Part shown: positions 57,181-64,000 of the stretch, piece after piece
Numbering within the stretch: position 1 is the first letter of the stretch
Layout of the letters: each line of letters opens with the position of its first letter
Origin: Actinobacteria bacterium OV450
Lineage (GTDB): Bacteria; Actinomycetota; Actinomycetes; Streptomycetales; Streptomycetaceae
Direction: 5' to 3'
Assembly (NCBI GenBank): GCA_001298555.1
Contig: LJCW01000033.1
Coordinates: forward strand, 62,001 to 126,000
Length of the DNA: 64,000 nt
Notes under the pieces: model-generated
Seen by the model: the letters and a program-made list of their open reading frames with translations, nothing else
The model's database searches: none
What the model was told of the DNA's origin: nothing
Position numbers and translations under genes: made by a program

Positions 57181-57217
57181 ACCGTCCGGACAGCTCGCGA
57201 GGAGCGGTCCGGACGGT
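57181..57217 (-). terminator. GC-rich hairpin
   Basis: 11-bp perfect stem (57181-57191 with 57207-57217), after the stop of the gene ending at 57237. Confidence 0.6.
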
Positions 57218-57236
57218 GTCCGAGCAGGTCAGAGGG

Positions 57237-57452
57237 CTAGCTGGTGGCGGGGTCCCTTATGTCCGAGGGGTTGTCCGCGTCGTGTCCGCCGGTGTCCGGA
57301 CGGTCCGTTCGGCGGGGCCGGCGGCGCGGTGACCGGCGCACGCCCGCCCCGATCGCGACCAGCGCGGCGGCGATCGGCGCCCAGACGGGGGCCGTCGAGA
57401 TGACCTTGTCGACGGTCTGCACGTACGCGACGAAGAGGTTCAGCCAGAACAC
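57237..57452 (-). CDS. Small membrane protein
   Basis: 71 aa, GTG start. One transmembrane helix (VWAPIAAALVAIGAG) and a basic, charged tail. Overlaps the next HTH gene. Confidence 0.52.
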   Translation of the reverse strand: MFWLNLFVAYVQTVDKVISTAPVWAPIAAALVAIGAGVRRSPRRRPRRTDRPDTGGHDADNPSDIRDPATS

Positions 57453-57670
57453 GGCTGCACCCCCTTCTCGTCGCGCAGCTTCTCGACCTTCCGCTCGTAG
57501 GTCCCGAGCCGGAGGCTGATGGCCTTCAGGGACATGCCGTTCTCGGTCATGAGCTGGACGGCGGACCGCATCTCGTCGTCGGTCAGCTCGGGGCAGGGGC
57601 CCGGGTCAGTCGCGGCCCGCCGCACGGCGACCATGTCGACGCCGTTGTCCCAGTTGTCGCCGTACATCAC
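57440..57670 (-). CDS. Small HTH protein
   Basis: 76 aa, GTG at 57670 (GTGA overlap). NGMSLKAISLRLGTYERKVEKLRD is a helix-turn-helix. Overlaps the membrane gene by 13 bases. Confidence 0.58.
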   Translation of the reverse strand: MMYGDNWDNGVDMVAVRRAATDPGPCPELTDDEMRSAVQLMTENGMSLKAISLRLGTYERKVEKLRDEKGVQPCSG

Positions 57671-58506
57671 GACCGGCCACCGCCCTTGCGGCGAGGCGCC
57701 CGGCGCGGGCCGGAGTCGCTACGGTCCAGCGTCGACAGATGCCGGGCGACGACCAGGACCGTCCGGGGGTGGTCGGCGTCGAGCTCGACCGTCCCGTACA
57801 CGGCGGTGATCTGCTGGTCGTCCGACCAGGCCACACCGTTCCCGGCGTCACATACGTGCTTGATCAGGTTGTCGACGTCGACGCGCTGCCGGTCCGGCCG
57901 GAAGAACACCGCGCCGATCGCGAGGTTCCCCGTCCACGGGCGCGGGAACGACCGCCGCAGCATGAACCCCGTCCGCTGCTCCGCGTCCGCGTCCTTCTGC
58001 GACTGGTACGTCCGGCCTTCCTTCGTGACCCGGTGCCGGGCCTTCACCGGCGGCGGCCCGGCCAGCACGATCACCTTCCGGTCCTTGCAGCCGGGGGCGA
58101 TCGCCTCGGCCAGCAGCAGGGCCCGCTCCTGGTCCCGTTCCGGCCCCCCGACGGGCAGAAGACGCCCCCCGGAGCGCACAGCCGGCCCGTCCGGCCCGGC
58201 AGCCCCGACACCCCACTGCTCGGGGATCTTCGGGGCCACCGTGAGGCCGGGCCATTCCAGGCGCTCGCCTGTCGTGTCGTCGTTCGAGGGGACCGCGTCG
58301 AGGTCGAGGTCGGCGATGAACTGGCGGCCGGCCAGCTCCTCCGCCGGAACGGCGGCGGCGTCCGCGAAAGGGCTGGCGCCGGTCAGGAACGCCCGGCGCG
58401 GCGACCACGCCGCCACCCGCACCCACACGTGCGCGGTGTCCTCGTCCCCGCAGTCGAGCTGCTGGCCCCGGGACACGGCCAGCACCCGGACCACCGTGGC
58501 GCTCAC
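57667..58506 (-). CDS. RusA-like Holliday junction resolvase
   Basis: 279 aa, GTG start (GTGA). The last 130 residues match RusA: AGPPPVKARHRV, then RQRVDVDNLIKHVCD and WSDDQQIT with the catalytic aspartates (Asp210, 212, 229/230). The first 140 residues are an extra domain of unknown type, so it is about twice the length of RusA. Confidence 0.78.
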   Translation of the reverse strand: MSATVVRVLAVSRGQQLDCGDEDTAHVWVRVAAWSPRRAFLTGASPFADAAAVPAEELAGRQFIADLDLDAVPSNDDTTGERLEWPGLTVAPKIPEQWGVGAAGPDGPAVRSGGRLLPVGGPERDQERALLLAEAIAPGCKDRKVIVLAGPPPVKARHRVTKEGRTYQSQKDADAEQRTGFMLRRSFPRPWTGNLAIGAVFFRPDRQRVDVDNLIKHVCDAGNGVAWSDDQQITAVYGTVELDADHPRTVLVVARHLSTLDRSDSGPRRAPRRKGGGRS

Positions 58507-59195
58507 GCCTGCTCACCCCCGGCCGGCTCCAGGCAGACCTCGGGCTGCTTCTCGGCGACCGTGATGTCCGTGAGGACCAGGTCGTCAGCCGACTTCGCCC
58601 GGCAGTTCGCGTGCGCGGCCAAGGCCTTCCCCGGCAGCTCGTCGCCGGACAGGAGCGTGGCGCTGATCAGCTGGTCCAGGAGCACCGTCACCGGCGTCTC
58701 CAGGTCCCAGCCGACGACGACGACCTGCGCGGTGCGGGTGCTCGAGTCGACCGACAGCACATCGACCGGCGTCGGGAACCGCGGTTCCTCGCGGGCCGCC
58801 AGGTACCGCAGGCCGAGCGGCGTAATCCCCGCGCAGCCGTGGACCTCCACCGCCAGCTTGTAGGCCATCAGCTGCGGGAACAGCCCGTCGGGGTCCTCGC
58901 ACACCGGGTTCTTCACGAGGTCCCGCAGCAGCCCCTCCACCTCGGGCAGCAGCGGCTTCTGCGTCGCCAGCTTCACGACGCTGATCTGCGCCGCCCGCCA
59001 CGCCGCGGTGCGCTTCGTCGTCTCCGCCGAGCACGGGCACGCCCGAACGCTCTCCCGGCTCGCCTCGTCCGCGTGCGCCGCACAGCCCATCAGGCTGTTC
59101 TGGCCCTTCGCGCACAGCGGCCCGGTGCAGCAGTCGCAGCGCGGGCACTCCTTCTGCGCGGGGCGCAGGTACTCGGGTCCGAACGGCTCATCCAT
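58503..59195 (-). CDS. Hypothetical cysteine-rich protein
   Basis: 230 aa from ATG 59195. N-terminal cysteines (CPRCDCCTGPLC, then CAAH and CPCSAET) suggest zinc binding. The rest is mixed. No family recognised. Coupled to RusA. Confidence 0.58.
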   Translation of the reverse strand: MDEPFGPEYLRPAQKECPRCDCCTGPLCAKGQNSLMGCAAHADEASRESVRACPCSAETTKRTAAWRAAQISVVKLATQKPLLPEVEGLLRDLVKNPVCEDPDGLFPQLMAYKLAVEVHGCAGITPLGLRYLAAREEPRFPTPVDVLSVDSSTRTAQVVVVGWDLETPVTVLLDQLISATLLSGDELPGKALAAHANCRAKSADDLVLTDITVAEKQPEVCLEPAGGEQA

Positions 59196-59433
59196 GGGTC
59201 GTCTCCTCTGTCGTGGACGTGGAGGTCTTGCAGGACAGGCAGCGGCGGCCGCCGGCGTCGACCAGGTGCGGCGTCTGCCGCTCCTCGGCCGGGCACCACG
59301 TCCACAGCGGCCCCACGCGGAACCCGGCCTGCGGGCCGCGCCGAGGGCGGCGCGGGAAGACCCGCGCCGCCGCGAGCAGTAGTCCGTCCACGGCGACAGC
59401 CGCCGCGACACCGGACATAAGGCGACTGGTCAC
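59188..59433 (-). CDS. Small hypothetical protein
   Basis: 81 aa from GTG 59433 (GTGA). Hydrophobic N-terminus (VAAAVAVDGLLLAAA) followed by a basic tail with WCPAEER and CLSCKTS cysteines. No family. Confidence 0.52.
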   Translation of the reverse strand: MTSRLMSGVAAAVAVDGLLLAAARVFPRRPRRGPQAGFRVGPLWTWCPAEERQTPHLVDAGGRRCLSCKTSTSTTEETTHG

Positions 59434-60161
59434 CGGGCCCACCCCGATCGCGCCGCCGGGATGACCGGCCAGTCCGTGCGCACCGTGGCGACACGGGACT
59501 GCTTGCCGGGCGTCTCCGAGAAGTGAGCTCGCAGACTCCCCTGCAGATCGGCCGCCCACCGGACTTGCTGCTCGTGCAGCTCTCCCAGCGGCATGCCGGC
59601 CAGCCACGAGTACCTGCGCAGGATCGCCGCGGTGACCGCGCACGCGGCGACCGCGTCGGCCGCCGCATCGTGCGCACCCTGGTGGACCACGCCGTACGTA
59701 CGGCACAGATCCACCAGGCGGCGCTGGCCCTTGCGGTACCGGTCCTCGTGCTTGTCCAGGATTCGCGGATCCAGCACGAGCGGCGCCGACGCCGAGAACA
59801 GGGAACGCACGCCGTGCCGTTCGGCCTCCCGCTCCAGCAGCGTCAAGTCGAACGGCGCGTTCATGACGACGATCGGCCAGCCCGCCTCAGCGGCTTCCAC
59901 CAGCGCCGCGACGACCTCGGCGATCACCAGGGCCGCCGGTCGGCCTTCCCGCTGCACGAACTCGGTGGTCATGCCGTGCACGGCCGTCGCACCCGCCTGG
60001 ACCGGCACGCCCCCGGCGTCCGACAGCCAGGTCCGCGTACCGACGGCCCGGCCGTCGTGGTACTTCACGACGGCGGCCGTCACGACCCGGTCCGTCTCCG
60101 GATTCACGCCCGTGGTCTCCGTATCTACGGCCACCCACGGCGCGGACGTCCAACTCCTCAT
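59430..60161 (-). CDS. DnaQ-like 3'-5' exonuclease
   Basis: 243 aa from ATG 60161 (AAAGGA upstream). Exonuclease motifs: AVDTETTG (Asp13, Glu15), MNAPFDLTLL and GAHDAAADAVA. Proofreading or single-strand trimming in the phage replication module. Confidence 0.85.
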   Translation of the reverse strand: MRSWTSAPWVAVDTETTGVNPETDRVVTAAVVKYHDGRAVGTRTWLSDAGGVPVQAGATAVHGMTTEFVQREGRPAALVIAEVVAALVEAAEAGWPIVVMNAPFDLTLLEREAERHGVRSLFSASAPLVLDPRILDKHEDRYRKGQRRLVDLCRTYGVVHQGAHDAAADAVAACAVTAAILRRYSWLAGMPLGELHEQQVRWAADLQGSLRAHFSETPGKQSRVATVRTDWPVIPAARSGWAR

Positions 60162-60186
60162 CACGATCCTTTGCTCGAACCGCCCG

Positions 60187-60234
60187 GCCCCGGGGGACGG
60201 CCACGGCCAAGCGGCCGTGACACGCCCCCGGGGC
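60187..60234 (-). terminator. Long hairpin downstream of recT
   Basis: 10-bp outer stem (60187-60196 with 60225-60234) plus an inner CACGGCC/GGCCGTG stem. It lies between the recT stop and the exonuclease start. Confidence 0.65.
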
Positions 60235-60252
60235 AGGGCTGGGGTAGGGGAA

Positions 60253-61299
60253 TCACCTGCGGTGCTTGGCGGCCTTCTGCGCGGCCTTCTTGCGGCCCTC
60301 ACGGGTCGTTCGGACCGGCTGCGGCCGACGCGGCAGCGACTTCTTCCGCAGCAGCGGACGGGCCCCGGGCCGCGTCTCCTCGACGCCCTGGCCGTCCTCG
60401 ACCCGCTCGTGGGCCTCCTCGGCCTCCGCGACCAACCCGGCCGTCTCCCCCTCGGGGGCGTGGATCACCTGGACTTCGCCCGCGTCGCCCGCGTCGTCCG
60501 CCTTGGCGAGAGCGACCAGCTCGGCCGACATCGGGACGACCTTGTGCAGGCGACGCAGCGCCGACTTGGCCCACATCTTGTTGAAGTCCGTGTGCCAGAA
60601 CGAGTCGGCCGCCCCGGACTCCTTCGCCCGCCGGTACGCCGAGCTGTACTCGTCGCGGATCTCCTCGGCGTCCTCCCGCGACAGGAGGATCACCTGGGAG
60701 CGGGCGCCTGACGTCATCCAGCAGAAGGCGTAGGCGAGGATCACCGGGCCGCGGTCCTTCTTGGACCGCTCCACCGCCGGCCGGTGGGTGAAGTCAAGCG
60801 GCGCCGGGGCGGTGGGCTCGAAGTTCCACTCGTCGTTCTCGTGGATCAGGCCGACGTGGACCGAACCGACCCGGCCCGAGCGGTACATGAGCTCGACGTA
60901 GCCCTGGGCCATCGGCACGAACACCGCCGTGGTGCCCTCGCGCTTGATGACCGCATGCCGACCGTCCGGCACGAGACCGAACCGGGCGCACGTCAGCAGT
61001 GCCTGCCGCAGCGAGGCCGGGGTGCAGTGCACCAGGCCCGGCAGGGCGGCCCGTACGGCCGCCAGGAACGCCTTCACGTCGATGTGCGACGGCAGGGCCC
61101 GGGTGAAGTCGTTGCCGTACTGCTCCAGCCAGGTCATGGCCGTGTCGGCGACATCGTCGCCCTCGGCCTGCGCCGACTTCCGCAGCTGCGCTGAGACCGG
61201 CGTCGTGGCGTCCTCGGCCAAGCTCTGCACCGTCGCGTCGAGGGCCGGCGGCTCGGTCGTCGCCGCACGCACGCGGTCCTTGAGAGTGGAAAGGGGCAT
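60253..61299 (-). CDS. recT: RecT single-strand annealing protein
   Basis: 348 aa. RecT signatures are FLAAVRAALPGL...ASLRQALLTCARFGLVPDG, VFVPMAQGYVELMYRSGRV, LIHENDEWNF and KMWAKSALRRLHKVVPMS. Basic C-terminal tail. Paired with the YqaJ exonuclease just upstream, the usual recombination pair. Confidence 0.9.
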   Translation of the reverse strand: MPLSTLKDRVRAATTEPPALDATVQSLAEDATTPVSAQLRKSAQAEGDDVADTAMTWLEQYGNDFTRALPSHIDVKAFLAAVRAALPGLVHCTPASLRQALLTCARFGLVPDGRHAVIKREGTTAVFVPMAQGYVELMYRSGRVGSVHVGLIHENDEWNFEPTAPAPLDFTHRPAVERSKKDRGPVILAYAFCWMTSGARSQVILLSREDAEEIRDEYSSAYRRAKESGAADSFWHTDFNKMWAKSALRRLHKVVPMSAELVALAKADDAGDAGEVQVIHAPEGETAGLVAEAEEAHERVEDGQGVEETRPGARPLLRKKSLPRRPQPVRTTREGRKKAAQKAAKHRR

Positions 61300-61301
61300 G
61301 G

Positions 61302-62378
61302 TCAGATTCCCTTCGCGGGGACGATGAGGCGGCGAGCGCGGAACTCGGCGTACTTCTCGGGCTGCTCTTCCTTGAGCCGGTCGACGTCGAGAGCAGGCAC
61401 CAGGTGCGTGTACTCGGCGGCCAGTTCGGGGTGTGCCGTGGCGAACTGCTTGTGCGCGAAGTTGCCGTTGGCCTTCCAGGTCCACGCAGGCTTGCCGCCG
61501 GACTTGGCGATCTCGTTCTCGCCGGTCAGGAGCTTCATCTCGGTCTCGACGAGCCGCAGCTCTTCCGCGACGGCCTTCTCGCGGGCCTTGATCTCGGCGT
61601 GCCGGGCCCGCAGCTCCTTGGCCTTGTCGACGCCGATCTCGGCGATCGTCTCGGCCTTCACGCTCCAGAGCTTGGCCAGCAGGTCAGACGTGGCCTCCAG
61701 GCCGTCGGCCGGGGGCTCGATGCCCTCAACCACGTGCTGCTGGAACCAGCGCCCGCAGTAGTCGACGAGGTACTCGATCATTTCCTCGTCGCGCTCCAGG
61801 CGGACCCAGCGGAACTTGTTGCCGCCGACCAGCGCGGCCACGAATCCGTGGTCCCAGCCGCCGACGGCCATACCCCAGTGGCACTGAATCGCGGGGGCGT
61901 CCGGGACGGCCCCGTCCTCCCACTGATCCGCCTGGTACTCGCTGCGGCTCTTGAGCTCCAGCACGCCCGAGGCCGGACCCAGCCGGCCGAAGGTGAGCCG
62001 GTCGACGTTGACGCGCATCCAGTCGTGATCGACGTGCACGAGCGTCCCGGGCGCCTCAGCGGTCCGGATCCCGGTGCGCTTGGTGAAGAGGTGCGCGAGG
62101 AACGGCTCGATTTCCGTGCCGATCTCGGCCGCTTCGTTGCCCTTGAACGTGGACCGGCCGTGCTTCTCCTCGAAGACGTGGCGCGGGCTGGTCCACTTCC
62201 CGCCGAGACCGAGGATCCCGGCGACGTCGGCACCGCCGATGCCGAGCCGGCGGGTGGCCTCCCAGTCCGCGCGGGACGCGGTCGAGGGCAGCAGCAGCCG
62301 CGCGGTGGGCGCGTCCGGCAGGACCGGGGACGGCTCGCCGAGGTCGAACAGGGTGGGCAGGTCGTAGGCGGTGGTCAT
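61302..62378 (-). CDS. YqaJ-family phage exonuclease
   Basis: 358 aa, ATG overlap with the upstream stop. Early RRLGIGGADVAGILGLG, then TEIEPFLAHLF, MRVNVDRLTFG and GVLELKSRSEYQADQW with the E-x-K active-site pair (Glu141, Lys143). 5'-3' resection of double-strand ends, feeding RecT. Confidence 0.86.
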   Translation of the reverse strand: MTTAYDLPTLFDLGEPSPVLPDAPTARLLLPSTASRADWEATRRLGIGGADVAGILGLGGKWTSPRHVFEEKHGRSTFKGNEAAEIGTEIEPFLAHLFTKRTGIRTAEAPGTLVHVDHDWMRVNVDRLTFGRLGPASGVLELKSRSEYQADQWEDGAVPDAPAIQCHWGMAVGGWDHGFVAALVGGNKFRWVRLERDEEMIEYLVDYCGRWFQQHVVEGIEPPADGLEATSDLLAKLWSVKAETIAEIGVDKAKELRARHAEIKAREKAVAEELRLVETEMKLLTGENEIAKSGGKPAWTWKANGNFAHKQFATAHPELAAEYTHLVPALDVDRLKEEQPEKYAEFRARRLIVPAKGI

Positions 62379-63448
62379 CGCTGCCCTCCCTGGTGCTGGG
62401 CGCGGCGGCGTAGCCCGGCCAGTGCCTCGATCTCGGCGGCGAGCTTGAGCGGGTCCGTCATGTCGATCGCCGCGGTGGCCAGGTCCTCGCCGTCCTTGTG
62501 CGCCTTGAGGGCGTCGGACAGGATGCGCTGGAAGCGGGAGGGGCGGGTGCTCTGGGCGATCCGGGCCTGGGCGACGACGCCGATGGGCCGGAGGTCTCGC
62601 TGCCCGGGCAGCTTCCGGGTCTTCTTCGGCTGGATGTCCACCGGCACGATCGGCGCCGGGGCGGGCCGGCTGCTGTCGGACTCGGCCGCGAGGCGGGCGC
62701 CGAGCTCGGCCAGGTGCACGGCGGCCTTCCGGCCGGACCAGCGCTGACCGGGCCTGCGCTTCAGCTCCTCCTCGACCAGGCGGGCCGCCTCGGCCTGGCC
62801 GTTCTGAGCGAGGTACAGGGCGGCCTGGCGGGCGGAGTAGCCGCACTCTTCAGCCGATGCCGCGTTCAGCAGCAGCACCGCACCCGTGAACGGGCCGGCG
62901 GCCACCGGCCCGGACCGCAGCGCGCGGGCGGCTTCCTTCTGCTCCTCGACCTCCAGGGCGACCTGGTGGCGCCGGTGCTCCGCGAGGACGTTCTCGTACA
63001 GGTCGGCGTGCCCGCAGGCGTTGGACCAGCGGTCGACCGTGTACCACTCGCCGTCCTCGGGGAAGCGGAACGGGGCGGGCTCATCGCGGGGGCCGCCGCA
63101 CTCCTGGCACTCGGCGGCGATCGTGACCGTGACGACCCGCACGCCGCTGTACCCGGGGCCGGAACCCCGGTCGCAGATCCGGTACGTCATCGACTCCGGG
63201 CGCGGCTTGAGGTCGGGCACGAACGCCACGTACCGCGTCCACACGCTCCAGCCCGAGGCGGCGATGGCGTGGTACGCCTCGAAGGTGCCGCCCGGCTGGT
63301 AGGCGGCGAGCTGACGGCCGCCACGGACGTGGTTCGCGATGGCGGCAGCGCTCTGCGCCGACGGGTAGTTCCCGACGAACTTCCAGACGCCCGGCTCGGC
63401 CTTGGCTGCTGCCGCGCTCGCCGCGTGGTTCACGAGGGAGTTCGTCAT
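62375..63448 (-). CDS. Hypothetical protein
   Basis: 357 aa from ATG 63448 (TGATG). Mixed N-terminal half with an EECGY tract and a CQECGG pair; a basic C-terminal part with SRFQRILSDALKAHKDG. No family recognised. Its stop overlaps the exonuclease start. Confidence 0.6.
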   Translation of the reverse strand: MTNSLVNHAASAAAAKAEPGVWKFVGNYPSAQSAAAIANHVRGGRQLAAYQPGGTFEAYHAIAASGWSVWTRYVAFVPDLKPRPESMTYRICDRGSGPGYSGVRVVTVTIAAECQECGGPRDEPAPFRFPEDGEWYTVDRWSNACGHADLYENVLAEHRRHQVALEVEEQKEAARALRSGPVAAGPFTGAVLLLNAASAEECGYSARQAALYLAQNGQAEAARLVEEELKRRPGQRWSGRKAAVHLAELGARLAAESDSSRPAPAPIVPVDIQPKKTRKLPGQRDLRPIGVVAQARIAQSTRPSRFQRILSDALKAHKDGEDLATAAIDMTDPLKLAAEIEALAGLRRRAQHQGGQR

Positions 63449-63612
63449 CAGCTGGCACCGCCGTTCTTGCGGCCGATGACGCTGTCCGGCGCGGTGCGCG
63501 GCTTCGTCAGGGCGGCCAGCGCACGGCGGGTCTTCAGGTGTGCCGGGTGACGCAGCGGGCGGCACAGCGCGCACTTGCGCGGGTCGTGCTTCTGGCTACG
63601 ATTCGTGCTCAC
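63448..63612 (-). CDS. Small basic protein with cysteine pair
   Basis: 54 aa from GTG 63612. CALCRP motif after an HDPRK stretch, then a basic helix. Likely nucleic-acid binding. Coupled to the next gene by TGATG. Confidence 0.55.
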   Translation of the reverse strand: MSTNRSQKHDPRKCALCRPLRHPAHLKTRRALAALTKPRTAPDSVIGRKNGGAS

Positions 63613-63702
63613 AGTTCCTCGATTTCGATCGTGGTTGAGGTGCTGGCGGCACCGGGGCGGCGATCAAGGCCGGGCATGGCCCGTCGTCCCCGGGGTTGCC
63701 GT

Positions 63703-64000
63703 CTAGCGGGAAGCGGTCTTGCGGCGTGGCTGCGCCGGGCGGATCAGCGCCAGAGGGCTCGTCCGCTCGGGGATCGCCGTGGGCTTCCCGGCCTCGCCGG
63801 GCTCCAGCTCGGCGGTCGCGGTCGCGATGTACTCGGCGACCGGCTCGGGCAGGATCGTGAACATGTCCCTGATGAGCGCGAGTTCGCACTCGCAGAACAC
63901 GGGGTTTGCTCCGTACTTCTGGCGCGGCAGCCGGCTGATGTTGTCCTCCAGCCAGCGGCGGGCGCAGCCCAGCTTCTTGGCCGCCTGGTCGTATCCGTAG
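63703..64000 (-). CDS. HTH (excisionase/MerR-type) protein, 5' end outside window
   Basis: The open frame runs off the right edge (98 aa visible). QAAKKLGCARRWLEDNISRLPRQKYG resembles the MerR/excisionase-type recognition helix and wing (AAxxLG...LPxxKxG). Followed by an acidic linker and a basic tail. Start codon not seen. Confidence 0.6.
   Translation of the reverse strand, partial: YGYDQAAKKLGCARRWLEDNISRLPRQKYGANPVFCECELALIRDMFTILPEPVAEYIATATAELEPGEAGKPTAIPERTSPLALIRPAQPRRKTASR

Overview
The window looks like part of a large actinobacterial (Streptomyces-type) phage or phage-plasmid. GC content is very high, third codon positions are almost all G or C, GTG starts are common, and there are WhiB-type, Spd/transfer-like and leaderless genes. 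Nearly everything is on the minus strand in tightly coupled runs with ATGA, GTGA or TGATG overlaps. Only five small genes plus one partner are on the plus strand, and four of those look regulatory. No capsid, tail, integrase or ParA gene is visible; the virion genes probably lie beyond the left edge, next to the terminase.

Layout, left to right: (1) 1-5.8 kb: terminase large subunit interrupted by an intein, small terminase, a ParB/sulfiredoxin-fold nuclease, a methyltransferase-like/Mom-like protein, then a terminator and a tRNA-Gly(UCC). (2) 5.9-31.2 kb: accessory early genes, mostly one gene per transcription unit, each followed by a GC-rich hairpin. They include two stand-alone ComM/ChlI N-terminal-type domains, a cytosine-C5 methyltransferase, an adenine-type methyltransferase, four ParB-HTH paralogues, a DUF3560 protein in frame with ParB, a DUF488 protein, an HNH nuclease and a DUF6884 protein. 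Nine copies of one palindrome (eight inside a near-identical promoter cassette) and three copies of a second inverted repeat punctuate this region. (3) 31.3-35.1 kb: a small plus-strand regulator, and a terminator-bounded module of a HemB-like protein lacking both Schiff-base lysines, a methyltransferase and an intact-looking HemC. (4) 35.1-43.2 kb: an operon of membrane, NERD-nuclease and small proteins resembling Streptomyces plasmid transfer/spread regions, with a divergent HTH regulator. (5) 43.9-53.2 kb: a long operon of small unknown proteins with an RNA ligase, an endonuclease VII and a replication-initiator-like gene that carries iterons. (6) 53.3-54.7 kb: a second endonuclease VII, a divergent Phd/YefM antitoxin and its downstream partner. 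(7) 54.7-64 kb: an Arr-like ADP-ribosyltransferase, WhiB, RusA, DnaQ-like exonuclease, RecT, YqaJ exonuclease and, at the right edge, an HTH protein.

Together these give packaging (terL/terS), DNA modification (three DNA-methyltransferase-like proteins and ParB-fold nucleases), replication (iteron-bearing initiator), recombination (YqaJ-RecT-RusA-DnaQ-EndoVII) and host take-over (WhiB, ADP-ribosyltransferase, RNA ligase). The mixture of phage packaging genes, ParB proteins and transfer-like genes suggests a phage that can persist as a plasmid; that is inference. All calls are from reading the sequence; no database search was run.
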